From positions 1 to 20,036 of the IMG/VR virus record IMGVR_UViG_3300042115_000060: a DNA stretch of 20,036 nucleotides, one strand, 5' to 3'. The stretch is from a virus. A program made the translations under genes and the position numbers. Each line of letters opens with the position of its first letter. Position 1 is the stretch's first letter. The notes beneath the pieces are model-generated. The model did not search any database. It was given only the letters and a program-made list of their open reading frames with translations, and had not been told where the DNA came from. Positions 1 through 7,010 of this stretch are shown piece after piece.

Positions 1-28
1 CGGAGAACGGCGGGAGTGGCTCGCTCAT
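1..28 (-). CDS. Start of a coupled minus-strand gene (partial)
   Basis: On the minus strand an ATG at position 28 overlaps the stop of the preceding 35-aa gene in an ATGA junction. Only nine codons (MSEPLPPFS) lie in the window, so no function can be assigned. The overlap suggests it is the third gene of a leftward cassette, translated by coupling to the gene before it. Confidence 0.5.
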
Positions 29-132
29 CGGCTGCTCCCGATGACGAGTACGAAGTCGACGGCCATGACGCCCGGCTGGGCGAGCACAACGAACGCAAAC
101 AGGGCCGACATGGCGGCGCAGATGGTTCTCAT
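25..132 (-). CDS. 35-aa hydrophobic small protein
   Basis: A 36-codon minus-strand frame begins at an ATG that overlaps the stop of the 248-aa gene (ATGA) and ends in TGA, which in turn overlaps the next ATG. The peptide starts MRTICAAMSALF and is almost entirely hydrophobic up to a short polar end (GSSR), consistent with a single membrane segment or a signal-peptide-like peptide. No family is recognised. Support comes from the two exact stop/start overlaps, a pattern used throughout this genome, rather than from homology. It could be a small membrane peptide working with its neighbours, or a translational linker. Confidence 0.55.
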   Translation of the reverse strand: MRTICAAMSALFAFVVLAQPGVMAVDFVLVIGSSR

Positions 133-875
133 GAGTCGCCCCCTTCCGGGGCGGGTAGCGACTTGCCTTCGTCCTTGGGGCGCCGCCTCAGGTCTTCCTC
201 GTCACCTGCGGGCTTGTCACGCCACCACCACACGCGCTCACACAGCAACTCGACCTTGATCTCGTCCCGCTCGTACAGATCATCATCGGACTCGTCATCG
301 AGAGCGTGCACCGACGGCGGGAACCGGTCGATACCAACAGGGCGCAGCATCACGCACCCCTGACTGAGAACGTGGGCCGACGAGACCACGGCCGGAGTCC
401 GGTCGTAGTACACGCGCCGCCCTTGCAACTGGTCGGCGGCGGTCGTCTCCAACCGCCAGTCGATAGCCGAGTGGTGAAGCATCCGGTTCGCGATCCGGTG
501 GATATCCAGGAGCTGGTTGAGAGGGTCCTCCCGGAGATAGCCCTCCCAGCACTGCTGGCGGGCAAGCGCGAGCGTCCACGTGCCTTCGGCGCGGATCTCG
601 TCGCGGCCTTTCCAGTCGTTGACCTCGCGGCGGTTCGCGGTATGGAACCCGATGTCGATCTGCACGTGGTGGCCCCGGAAGTGGGACCAGTGGGTGCCGT
701 TGCCGCTAACGTCGGCCCACCGCCAGTGGGCGTCGCGGTTGTACTCGTCCGGGGCGCCGATGGTCTCGCGGCCGATGACGCGGACACCGCCGCGTGGGGG
801 TGCGATCTCGACGATGTGCGGGCGCCCGTCGAGGAAGAGGCGGTCGGGGACGTACCCGTCGTTGCGGTCGACCAT
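129..875 (-). CDS. Unknown 248-aa protein of a leftward cassette
   Basis: The ATG at 875 (MVDRNDGY) is preferred over the in-frame ATG at 923 because AGGAG lies about 7 bases upstream of it. The protein is soluble and rich in charged and aromatic residues, with Trp/His-rich stretches near residues 50-75, an Arg/Trp-rich stretch near 215-225 (CERVWWWRDK) and an acidic, disordered tail. I recognise no family. It is transcribed opposite to the adjacent tail-fibre gene and heads a coupled set with the 35-aa peptide. A block in reverse orientation beside late genes suggests a moron-type accessory cassette, perhaps expressed in the lysogen; this is inference from orientation only. Confidence 0.75.
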   Translation of the reverse strand: MVDRNDGYVPDRLFLDGRPHIVEIAPPRGGVRVIGRETIGAPDEYNRDAHWRWADVSGNGTHWSHFRGHHVQIDIGFHTANRREVNDWKGRDEIRAEGTWTLALARQQCWEGYLREDPLNQLLDIHRIANRMLHHSAIDWRLETTAADQLQGRRVYYDRTPAVVSSAHVLSQGCVMLRPVGIDRFPPSVHALDDESDDDLYERDEIKVELLCERVWWWRDKPAGDEEDLRRRPKDEGKSLPAPEGGDS

Positions 876-975
876 GGGTCTGCTCCTGCGGGTTGCTTGC
901 GGGTTGTGGGTGGCAGGGGTCAACCCGCAAGGAAAGCCCCTGCCACCGACCCCTCCGAAAGGGTCGCGAGAACCA

Positions 976-1016
976 TCCTACGAATCGTAGGAATTTGGCA
1001 AGCGCAAGCTACGATT
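976..1016. promoter_or_regulatory. Palindromic operator candidate between divergent genes
   Basis: The 170-bp gap between the leftward cassette and the tail-fibre gene holds a palindrome at 976-992, with arms TCCTACGA and TCGTAGGA around one central base. A third half-site, CTACGATT, lies at 1009-1016 and is an inverted match to AATCGTAG at 983-990. The CTACGA core also occurs in the switch-region boxes near 11024-11044. It may bind a regulator of one or both divergent units. No convincing -35/-10 pair was assigned here. Confidence 0.45.
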
Positions 1017-1045
1017 CCAAGGAGAGGCGGCGGTAGGAGGAACCC

Positions 1046-2242
1046 ATGGCCTTCCCCAACGGCGTAGAAACGGTGACCGTCACCGCCGGAACCGCCGGAT
1101 ACCGCACCCTCGACGGCGAGCCCTATACCGGCACCATCACGTTCACGCCGTCCGTCTCCCGCGTCACCTCAGCCACTCACGGCGTCATCGCCCTTGGCCC
1201 CGTCAATGCCACCCTGTCCGCGTCCGGCCAGTTCACGGAGACACTCCTCGCCACCGACGCCGACGACTTCAGCCCAACCGGCTGGACATACCGCGTCGAC
1301 GAAGAGTTCACCAACGCACCCGGCCGCGCTTACAACATCAGCCTCCCCGCCGCCGTCCCTACGGTCGCGCTGCCGTCCCTCGCCCCGGTCGAGTCGAGCA
1401 GCGGCACCGTCTCGGCGCCCGCCGTGCTCTCCGTCAACGGCGACACCGGCATCGTCACCGGCCTCCTCGAATCCGCGAACAACCTGTCCGACCTGGCCTC
1501 GGCAGCAACCGCCCGCACAAACCTCGGCCTCGGCACCGCCGCCGTCAGCCCGGCCACCGCGTTCGCCTCAGCCACACACGCCGCCACCCACGGCAGCGCA
1601 GGCAGCGACCCGATCACGATCGCGCAGTCCCAAGTCACCGGCCTCACCGTGGCCTTGGACGCCAAGGCAGCCACGACGTACGTCGACAGCACCTTCGCCA
1701 CCCAGTCGACCGTGACCACCATCGGCGGCTTCGTCACCGACTGCCTCAACCGCGTCGCCGCCATCGAACAAGGCACCGCCTTCCTCGCCGGACTCAACGT
1801 CGACGGCAACGCGCAAGTCTCGAACGGCAACCTCACCGTCACCGACTTCGACAAGGGCTACCGCTTCCGAGTCGACGGCTCAGCACTCGACCTCGAAGCC
1901 ACCGGCACCGACCTCATCATCAGCAACTGGTCCGGCGACGCCTTCAACGGCGACCAGAGGTCCTACGCACGCCTGTCCGCAGACGCCCTCAACACGCAGT
2001 GGGCAGGCAAGTTCGAATCCGTCAACGCCCTGTACGGCGCAGCGGTGCACACCCTCGACCCAACCACCGGCGTCGCATCGGTCGGCGGAAAGAACGGGCT
2101 CACCGCTGTGCGCCTGGCGGGCTTCAAGAACAGCGCCGGCGCCCCTGCGGCCGGCACGTGGGAGGCCGGTGACGTGGTCCTTGACTCGGCCGGCGCCTGG
2201 CACCTCTGCTCGGTCGGCGGCTCCCCCGGTACGTGGACGTGA
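1046..2242 (+). CDS. Tail fibre / receptor-binding minor tail protein
   Basis: A 398-aa protein whose ATG follows AGGAGG with good spacing. Residues 1-110 look like a beta-rich virion-attachment domain. The middle contains the linker familiar from phage fibres, VNGDTGIVTGLLESANNLSD followed by a TARTNLGLGTAA element, then an Ala/Thr-rich helical stretch (about 180-250). The C-terminal portion includes the tip-like sequences GTWEAGDVVLDSAG and SVGGSPGTWT. These are features of actinophage tail fibres that contact the cell surface. It directly precedes a small virion-type gene and the endolysin, the usual late order. The exact receptor and fold cannot be read from sequence. Confidence 0.85.
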   Translation: MAFPNGVETVTVTAGTAGYRTLDGEPYTGTITFTPSVSRVTSATHGVIALGPVNATLSASGQFTETLLATDADDFSPTGWTYRVDEEFTNAPGRAYNISLPAAVPTVALPSLAPVESSSGTVSAPAVLSVNGDTGIVTGLLESANNLSDLASAATARTNLGLGTAAVSPATAFASATHAATHGSAGSDPITIAQSQVTGLTVALDAKAATTYVDSTFATQSTVTTIGGFVTDCLNRVAAIEQGTAFLAGLNVDGNAQVSNGNLTVTDFDKGYRFRVDGSALDLEATGTDLIISNWSGDAFNGDQRSYARLSADALNTQWAGKFESVNALYGAAVHTLDPTTGVASVGGKNGLTAVRLAGFKNSAGAPAAGTWEAGDVVLDSAGAWHLCSVGGSPGTWT

Positions 2243-2255
2243 GAGGCAGGATCTG

Positions 2256-2687
2256 ATGGCAACCCAGTGCAAGCTGTACCGCGGCCTCGCGCCGCAGTTG
2301 ATCCCGCCTGAGAAGTGGACGCTGCTGACGTTTGAGAAGACGATCCGCAACGACCGGTCCATGGCACGCGACCGCTGCCTGATCATGCCGCCGTTCGACG
2401 GGGACTTCGAGTGGTCGCGGAACCTGCGCTGGGCCGCGATCACCCTCCCCGACGGAGACACCAGGCCCCGGCAGTTCATGTCGCGCTTCGTGCGTGACCC
2501 GCACGGCATCCGCGACGACACCGGCGCCGACGACCGTCTAGCCACCCCAGGCCGGTCGTGGCAGACCGTCACGTGGCCGTTCTACGGCGAGGCGTACCAG
2601 CCCGTCGGCGTGGAGGTGTGGCACGACCACACCGAACCATGGGCCATCGAACACGCCCAATTCACGGCCACCACCTGGGACTACTGA
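2256..2687 (+). CDS. Small probable virion protein
   Basis: A 143-aa protein beginning MATQCKLYRG. The ATG at 2256 is chosen over an in-frame start at 2169 because it avoids an 87-base overlap with the fibre gene and follows AGGCAGGA. It has many aromatic residues (W and F in the FDGDFEW, NLRWAAI and TWPFYGE segments), no predicted membrane segment and a beta-rich look. I do not recognise its family. Its place between the fibre and the endolysin suggests a baseplate or fibre-accessory protein, or a chaperone for the fibre; this rests on position only. Confidence 0.75.
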   Translation: MATQCKLYRGLAPQLIPPEKWTLLTFEKTIRNDRSMARDRCLIMPPFDGDFEWSRNLRWAAITLPDGDTRPRQFMSRFVRDPHGIRDDTGADDRLATPGRSWQTVTWPFYGEAYQPVGVEVWHDHTEPWAIEHAQFTATTWDY

Positions 2688-2701
2688 GAGAAGGATCGGC
2701 C

Positions 2702-3583
2702 ATGGCTTGGTATCCGGGCGCCACGAAGTACGAACTCCAGCCCGAGTCGGACGCGCAAGCGGCGATCCGGCCGACCCAGTTCATCGTTCACAGCATCATC
2801 GCCCCGTGGACGGCGAAGCGGGTCTACGAGTACTGGCGGGATAGCACCAACTTGGAGTCCCATTTCGGCCTCGGTTATGAGGGCGACCTCGGCCAGTTCA
2901 TCGGCACGGAGACCCGAGCGGACGCGAACGCCGGCGCGAACCGGCGGGCGGACGGTACGGGCGCGGTGTCGATCGAGACGGCGTCGAACTTGCAGGGTTC
3001 GGATCCGTGGACGGCGGCGCAGGTCGAGGAGCTGACCAAGCTCGGTGTGTGGCTGCATCAGCGGCACGGGATCCCGCTTCGTGTCTGCCGTACCCACGAC
3101 GATCCGGGGTTCGGCTATCACCGGCTCTTCCCCGAGTGGTCTACGTCGGGCACCTCGTGCCCTGGTGACGCGCGGGTGAAGCAGTTCAAGGAGGTCGTGT
3201 TTCCGGGCATCGTCGCCCGCGCGACTGGTTCCACCCCACCGGAGGAGGACGACGTGGCCCTGACCGCGACGGATGTGAAGACTCTCGCGAAGACGGACGG
3301 CGTGTTCACGTCGCCGGACGGCGCGGACGACACGAAGGGAAACGAGTTCTGGAGCCTGGAGTCGTACCAGCGGTACGGCTACCTCCAGGGCCGCGAGACG
3401 AAGCAGCTCATCAAGGCGCTCGGCGTGAAGGTCGACGCGCAGAACACCATGATCGACCAGCTTGTGAAGACCGTTGCCACCCTCGCCGCGAACGTCGGCG
3501 ACATCGACCCGGCCGCGATCGTCGCCGAACTCAAGGCGTCGATCGAGTCCGTCACCATCCACCTCGACGCCGACGGCGTCTGA
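2702..3583 (+). CDS. Endolysin: N-acetylmuramoyl-L-alanine amidase
   Basis: A 293-aa protein; the ATG at 2702 sits 6 bases after GAGAAGGA. Residues 20-160 match the zinc amidase_2/PGRP fold. H30 (FIVHS), H140 (GYHR) and C153 (TSCPGD) fit the three zinc ligands of T7-lysozyme-like enzymes. Such enzymes cut the bond between N-acetylmuramic acid and L-alanine in peptidoglycan. After an acidic linker (about 180-190) the C-terminal region (about 190-290) has a WSLESYQRYGYLQG segment and a helical, coiled-coil-like end ending in IHLDADGV, probably for wall binding or oligomerisation. No signal peptide is seen, so export should depend on the adjacent holin. Confidence 0.9.
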   Translation: MAWYPGATKYELQPESDAQAAIRPTQFIVHSIIAPWTAKRVYEYWRDSTNLESHFGLGYEGDLGQFIGTETRADANAGANRRADGTGAVSIETASNLQGSDPWTAAQVEELTKLGVWLHQRHGIPLRVCRTHDDPGFGYHRLFPEWSTSGTSCPGDARVKQFKEVVFPGIVARATGSTPPEEDDVALTATDVKTLAKTDGVFTSPDGADDTKGNEFWSLESYQRYGYLQGRETKQLIKALGVKVDAQNTMIDQLVKTVATLAANVGDIDPAAIVAELKASIESVTIHLDADGV

Positions 3584-3596
3584 AACAGGAGACCCG

Positions 3597-3920
3597 ATGA
3601 ACGTCAATCTCGATGCGGCCTACTGGTTGGGCCTGCTCATTTCCGTCGTCCTGCCCGTCCTCGTCGGACTGGTCACGACCAGAGTCACCCACGCCGGCGT
3701 GAAGGCGGTCCTGCTGCTGGCGTTGTCGACGCTGAACGGGTTCCTCGTGGAGTTCGCTGCGGGTGGCCCCGGCTACGACGTGGGCACCGCTGCTGTGCTG
3801 GCGCTGGTGGCGTTCGCGACGGGCGTGCTGGCGCACTTCGGCTTGTGGAAGCCGGTCGGAGTGAGCGGTAAGGCGCAGGACTCGTTGGTGACGTCTGGCT
3901 CGCACGCTGCTGGCGTCTGA
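3597..3920 (+). CDS. Holin-like membrane protein
   Basis: A 107-aa protein whose ATG follows AGGAG by 5 bases. Three hydrophobic segments are visible at about residues 9-27, 34-52 and 62-82, followed by a polar tail. Size, topology and position 13 bases after the endolysin fit a class I-type holin that permeabilises the membrane so the amidase can reach the wall. No sequence signature proves holin function; a membrane protein of another lysis role is the alternative. Confidence 0.75.
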   Translation: MNVNLDAAYWLGLLISVVLPVLVGLVTTRVTHAGVKAVLLLALSTLNGFLVEFAAGGPGYDVGTAAVLALVAFATGVLAHFGLWKPVGVSGKAQDSLVTSGSHAAGV

Positions 3921-3932
3921 TCGGAGTTGCAC

Positions 3933-4229
3933 GTGCCGGATGAGCTGACGCTCGGCGAGTTGGCCCGCCGCCTGGACGATCGCACGGGCGACATTCGGGA
4001 TGACATTCGGGGCCTGTCTGAGGAGATGGCCAAGAAGGTCGACCAGCGGCTGTATGACATCCGGCACGATGCGCTCGCCGCTCGGGTGGCGACGTTGGAG
4101 ACGCTCAGGGAGAAGGACGCTGAGAAGCTCATCGCGACGCGCCGTTGGCTGATTGGTGCGGTGATTGTGCCACTGGTCGCAATCCTCCTGCCGATGGTCA
4201 TCCTGCTGGCTCGGGGGTCTGGGTCGTGA
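3933..4229 (+). CDS. Coiled-coil protein with C-terminal membrane anchor
   Basis: A 98-aa protein started at GTG 3933, which has GGAG 6 bases upstream; an upstream TTG at 3927 lies too close to that site. Residues 5-70 are highly charged and helical, with heptad-like spacing ([15 protein letters not shown] and on). Residues 72-93 form one hydrophobic segment ([21 protein letters not shown]). The layout, with a cytoplasmic coiled coil and a tail anchor, is common in lysis-cassette accessory proteins such as second holins or antiholins. Its stop overlaps the next start as GTGA, so it is probably co-translated with the collagen-like protein. Confidence 0.75.
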   Translation: MPDELTLGELARRLDDRTGDIRDDIRGLSEEMAKKVDQRLYDIRHDALAARVATLETLREKDAEKLIATRRWLIGAVIVPLVAILLPMVILLARGSGS

Positions 4230-4861
4230 GCCGGGCGCAGGTGCGGGCGGAGGAGCGTCGGGGGCGTCGCGGTGACGTGTGGGCGGTCGTGGGCGCGGTG
4301 GCTTTGGGGGCGGTGCTGGCGTGGATTGTGCTGACGATTCAGGGTGTGACGCACGATCTGCACGAGGAGCGGGAGTACAACCGGCTGTTGGCGCAGCAGG
4401 TGCGGGATCTGGGCGGGAAGCCGATCAAGGGGCCGCCGGGTGAGCCGGGTGCTTCGGTGACGGGTCCGCCCGGCCCGCAGGGGGAGCCGGGGTCGCCGGG
4501 CGTGGACGGGGAGCCGGGCCCGTCGGGGAGTCCGGGTAAGGCGGGGGCGGACGGCGTCGATGGTTCTGACGGTAAGGCCGGGGAGCCCGGAGCCGTCGGC
4601 GCTTCGGGTCCGGCTGGTCCTGCTGGTCCTCCGGGTCCGCAGGGTGAGCCGGGTCCGCCTGGGCCTCAGGGCGAGCCGGGCGTGGACGGGGCGGACGGGG
4701 AGGATGGGCAGACGTGCCCGGACGGCTACAGCTTGCAGGCTCCGGCGTATGACGAGGCTGCGCTGGTGTGCCGCCGGGATGGGGCGCCGGATCCTGAGGA
4801 GCCGGGTGGTGGTCCGCAGGCGGCTGGGGCGTTGGATCCGCAGCGCCGCGTGTACGCGTAG
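4226..4861 (+). CDS. Membrane-anchored collagen-like protein
   Basis: A 211-aa protein that starts at GTG 4226, overlapping the previous stop (GTGA). A basic N-terminus (residues 1-17) precedes one membrane segment (about 18-39) and a short helical stem. Collagen-type Gly-X-Y repeats then run from about 69 to 160: three triplets, a two-residue break, and 27 uninterrupted triplets rich in GPP, GEP and GPQ. A small C-terminal head follows with two cysteines (C164 and C182) and an acidic tail. The order predicts a type II membrane protein with a trimeric rod reaching into the cell wall. Collagen-like repeats are known in phage fibre proteins; here the anchor and lysis-cassette position suggest a role in envelope disruption or surface exposure. 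That role is inference. Confidence 0.8.
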   Translation: MSRAQVRAEERRGRRGDVWAVVGAVALGAVLAWIVLTIQGVTHDLHEEREYNRLLAQQVRDLGGKPIKGPPGEPGASVTGPPGPQGEPGSPGVDGEPGPSGSPGKAGADGVDGSDGKAGEPGAVGASGPAGPAGPPGPQGEPGPPGPQGEPGVDGADGEDGQTCPDGYSLQAPAYDEAALVCRRDGAPDPEEPGGGPQAAGALDPQRRVYA

Positions 4862-4872
4862 GGGTGGTGGTC

Positions 4873-5037
4873 GTGGCTCGGATGCTGGGTCGTCGTGTGT
4901 GGCGTGGCCAGACGCTCGAAGATGCGCCGTTGCGCCGCAAGCATTGGCGGGTACGGGAGAAGCGGGAGTGGCGGCGGGAATCGCTTCGGGAAACGCCGAA
5001 GCGATGCGCTGACCAGCAAGAACTTCAGTTTGGATAA
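4873..5037 (+). CDS. Possible 54-aa Arg-rich protein
   Basis: A short frame starting at GTG 4873 follows AGGGG 8 bases upstream and ends at TAA 5037. It reads MARMLGRRVWRG and continues strongly basic (RKHWRVREKREWRRES), with mostly G/C third positions. It follows the collagen-like gene at once. Against it, two stem-loops lie inside its 3' half, and a competing frame overlaps it. It may be a real last gene of the late operon or a chance frame. Confidence 0.35.
   Translation: MARMLGRRVWRGQTLEDAPLRRKHWRVREKREWRRESLRETPKRCADQQELQFG
4980..5005 (+). terminator. Stem-loop at end of late operon
   Basis: Perfect 10-bp arms ATCGCTTCGG and CCGAAGCGAT enclose the 6-base loop GAAACG, about 120 bases after the last sure late gene. 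There is no T-run, which is common for terminators in high-GC actinobacteria. A second stem-loop follows at 5024. Confidence 0.55.
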
Positions 5038-5050
5038 TATACAAACTGAA
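5024..5050. terminator. A/T-rich stem-loop after the late operon
   Basis: Perfect 9-bp arms TTCAGTTTG and CAAACTGAA flank the loop GATAATATA. The element is strikingly A/T-rich for this genome. It may be the second half of a tandem terminator, or a protein-binding palindrome. Confidence 0.45.
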
Positions 5051-5075
5051 ACTCCGCCCCTCGGATCCCCCAACC

Positions 5076-5093
5076 CTGGGAAGTCTGGGAAGT
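5076..5093. repeat. 9-bp tandem repeat
   Basis: CTGGGAAGT occurs twice head to tail in the non-coding stretch before the zinc-ribbon gene at 5146. Function unknown; it may be a binding site for a regulator. Confidence 0.5.
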
Positions 5094-5145
5094 TCGTTAC
5101 TGGTTCCCCTTGGGAGCGGCACTCCGCGTAGTTCACGCTGGTCTC

Positions 5146-5376
5146 ATGACCGTCATCGACTTCAACGAGCGGCGCCGCAAAAGCGAACAGCCGAAGCCCG
5201 ACTACGTCACCTGCGAGTGCGGGGAGGCGTGGTTCGAACTGCGCGGCAACCATCCGAAGATGCCCGAGCACGGGGCGGTGGTGCTGCGTCCGGATGGCAC
5301 GATCAGCGGGTACGCGGGGACGCCGTGCTGCGTCGGCTGCGGGAAGGCTGCCGTGGTGCGGCCGACCGCGACGTGA
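5146..5376 (+). CDS. 76-aa zinc-ribbon-like protein
   Basis: The ATG at 5146 (MTVIDFNERRR) lacks an evident Shine-Dalgarno, so it may be read from a short or leaderless mRNA. An upstream in-frame start at 5110 is possible but has no better site. Two cysteine pairs, CEC (residues 23-25, in VTCECGEAW) and CCVGC (in GTPCCVGCG, near residue 60), flank a beta-type core ending GTISGYAGTP, the shape of a small zinc ribbon. The ligands are inferred from pattern, not homology. It converges with the 62-aa gene on the other strand, with the two stops adjacent at 5376/5377. Confidence 0.65.
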   Translation: MTVIDFNERRRKSEQPKPDYVTCECGEAWFELRGNHPKMPEHGAVVLRPDGTISGYAGTPCCVGCGKAAVVRPTAT

Positions 5377-5565
5377 TCACGCCGCTTCGACGACGTCGGT
5401 CCGCTCCGCCGCCACCGCAACCGTCCACTCCGCCACCAACTCCGCATACCTGACCCGAGCATCCCCATACAGGCGCCCTTGAGCAGCCTGCACAAGCCGC
5501 CGAATCTCCTCATTCACGACGGCAGCAGAGCGCACACCGCCAAGGGCGGAAGGGTTGGGGGACAT
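5377..5565 (-). CDS. 62-aa helical protein, probably leaderless
   Basis: A minus-strand frame MSPNPSALGG with a helical, amphipathic core (NEEIRRLVQAAQGRLYGD, then ARVRYAELVAEWTVAVAAE). No domain is recognised. There is no Shine-Dalgarno. Instead TAGGCT, a good actinobacterial -10 (TAGNNT), ends 6 bases before the ATG, so transcription would start at the initiation codon. It lies divergent to the gene at 5716. It could be a small regulator partner or an antitoxin-like protein, but no toxin is visible beside it. Confidence 0.65.
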   Translation of the reverse strand: MSPNPSALGGVRSAAVVNEEIRRLVQAAQGRLYGDARVRYAELVAEWTVAVAAERTDVVEAA

Positions 5566-5571
5566 GCTGTC

Positions 5572-5577
5572 AGCCTA
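5572..5577 (-). promoter_or_regulatory. -10 box of a leaderless transcript
   Basis: TAGGCT on the minus strand, followed by 6 bases and the ATG at 5565. No strong -35 is seen 17-18 bases upstream. Confidence 0.45.
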
Positions 5578-5664
5578 TCTAGCGACGCCCTCAAACACGC
5601 ATCGGCCACCGACCAAAAACAGGCCTCCCCACACCCGGCCCCCGCCCGCTAAGCTCCCCCCATC

Positions 5665-5690
5665 GCCCCGAGGCCCCGACGCCTTGGGGC
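5665..5690. repeat. GC-rich stem-loop upstream of 5716 gene
   Basis: Arms GCCCCGAGGC and GCCTTGGGGC (one G-T wobble in the RNA) enclose the 6-base loop CCCGAC. It lies 25 bases before the gene at 5716 and could act as a leader structure, or insulate that gene from upstream transcription. Confidence 0.4.
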
Positions 5691-5715
5691 GCTCTACTGT
5701 CGGGAGTAGAAGACC

Positions 5716-5961
5716 ATGCTGTACCGCGTCACCTACCGCATCCTGCCCGCCGGAACGGGGCCGGACGACTACGAACCCGCCGACCTCGCAACCGGTGAAG
5801 TCGTTGTCGAGCTCGACGACCCCGAGCCGGTCGGTGTCATCAGCGGCGGCAGCATCCTGTCGTACGGCCCCCACCACCGAGACGTCGTCAAGGCAGTCAC
5901 CGAAGCCGCGCAGTTGAAGCCCGGCGACGAGCCCCTCATCCGCGACTGCACCCCCGCCTAG
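5716..5961 (+). CDS. 81-aa unknown protein
   Basis: MLYRVTYRILPAG starts about 10 bases after GGGAG. The protein is acidic and looks like a small alpha/beta fold: a short beta N-terminus (MLYRVTYRILP), an acidic middle (VVVELDDPEPVG) and a C-terminal amphipathic part (HHRDVVKAVTEAAQLKPGDE). No known family is recognised. It converges on and overlaps by 4 bases the stop of the 348-aa regulator gene on the other strand. It belongs to the accessory block between lysis and integrase genes. Confidence 0.65.
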   Translation: MLYRVTYRILPAGTGPDDYEPADLATGEVVVELDDPEPVGVISGGSILSYGPHHRDVVKAVTEAAQLKPGDEPLIRDCTPA

Positions 5962-7004
5962 ACCCGCCGCTCCGCATCCTCCAACCGGGCCCGATAGTAA
6001 GCATGGTCGCGCGGGAACCCCGCCAGCGCAGGCAGCGCTTCACGAAACCCAGCCGCCGCATCCGCCCACCGCTGGCACGCGTACGCCGCATCCGCCGCAT
6101 TCAACCGCGCCCTCGCCGCGTCCAGCCAGTACAACCAGCCCGGCCGCTCCTGTTCGTCCGGCACCTGTAGTGCCAGCCCGTGGGCCTCCTCGGCGAGGCG
6201 TACGGCACGATCCCGCTCACCCAACTGGGCTGCGGCCATCGCTTCCTGGTGCACTGCTACGGCCTCGGCTGCGGGGGACAGTGGGCGCGGGCCGGCGAAC
6301 CGGGCGCCCTCCGCAGTGCGTAGGGCGCGGACGGGATCCCCGTACTCCAGCGAGTAGTGCGCGCGGACGCGTTGCGCCCACGACGCCATGTCCGGGTGCC
6401 CGCCGTCGACAGCCCACCCGTGGGCGAGGTCAATCCAGGCGAGGGCGGGGCCGTGCTTGTTCTCCTGCCACGCCACCCAGCTGAGCCAGTGCGCGTGCTC
6501 CGCGGCGAGCAACAGCAGCCGGTCGGCGGCCAGCCCGCTCGTGCCAGGCAACAGTGCGGTCACCTGGTCGAGTTGCGCGCGAACGACAGGCCACAGGGCC
6601 AGCCCGCCGACCTCGTCTTCGGCACGCCGATGCTGCGCAAGGACGACACCAATCCAGTCCGCGGTACGCAGGTCCGCCCGTCCTCGGGTATGGGCGTGCG
6701 CGATCCGCTCCCGCAACTCGGCGGACGGCGACCACTCATCCGGGCCGAAGCGGACGGGGAGCCCAGTGAGTTCTGCTGGCACGTTCAGCCCTTCAGTCAT
6801 TCGGGCGATCAGCTCAGCGGACGTGACGCGTTTTCGGCCCGACTCGATGGCGGAGATGTAGGGCTGCGGCACCCCGATGAGGGGTTCCAGGCCGCGCTGC
6901 GACAGGCCGGACGCCCGCCGGTATTCGCGGAGGATTACAGCCCAGTCCTGGCGCGCCCAGGCGGCGCGTAAGCGGACGTCTGCCCAGGGTGTCTGACCAC
7001 TCAT
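5958..7004 (-). CDS. XRE-family HTH regulator with long helical (TPR-like) C-terminus
   Basis: The ATG at 7004 (MSGQTPWADV, 348 aa) is favoured over 7079 because a promoter-like -10, TATCGT, ends 6 bases before it, suggesting a leaderless message. Residues 24-78 form an XRE/Cro-type helix-turn-helix (LREYRRASGLSQRGLEPLIG, PYISAIESGRKRVT). The remaining 260 residues are Ala/Trp-rich paired helices (WLSWVAWQEN, ALAWIDLAHGWAV, AVRLAEEAHGLAL), resembling TPR-type ligand or peptide sensing modules of Streptomyces regulators. It faces three coupled Cys-rich mini-genes across a 109-bp divergent region, so it probably controls them and itself. Its signal is unknown. Confidence 0.85.
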   Translation of the reverse strand: MSGQTPWADVRLRAAWARQDWAVILREYRRASGLSQRGLEPLIGVPQPYISAIESGRKRVTSAELIARMTEGLNVPAELTGLPVRFGPDEWSPSAELRERIAHAHTRGRADLRTADWIGVVLAQHRRAEDEVGGLALWPVVRAQLDQVTALLPGTSGLAADRLLLLAAEHAHWLSWVAWQENKHGPALAWIDLAHGWAVDGGHPDMASWAQRVRAHYSLEYGDPVRALRTAEGARFAGPRPLSPAAEAVAVHQEAMAAAQLGERDRAVRLAEEAHGLALQVPDEQERPGWLYWLDAARARLNAADAAYACQRWADAAAGFREALPALAGFPRDHAYYRARLEDAERRV

Positions 7005-7010
7005 ACGGGG

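Noticed and set aside
306-1067. Plus-strand frame across the leftward cassette and the divergent control region
   Set aside because: It runs through the palindrome and into the fibre gene start; the minus-strand frame has a good ribosome-binding site and coupled partners.
2822-2832. GTCTACGAGT in the endolysin gene, resembling the switch operator
   Set aside because: Single copy encoding the VYE part of the amidase domain; no inverse partner, so chance is likely.
2681-3607. 308-codon minus-strand frame opposite the endolysin
   Set aside because: The endolysin shows zinc ligands and a ribosome-binding site; the antisense frame has neither.
5024-5050. A/T-rich palindrome as an attP candidate
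   Set aside because: It is far from int and much shorter than a serine-integrase site; the 9899-9954 repeat fits better.
3773-5122. 449-codon open frame on the minus strand opposite the holin to collagen-like genes
   Set aside because: Its Pro/Arg-rich low-complexity product mirrors the collagen repeats; the plus-strand genes have starts, ribosome-binding sites and recognisable folds.
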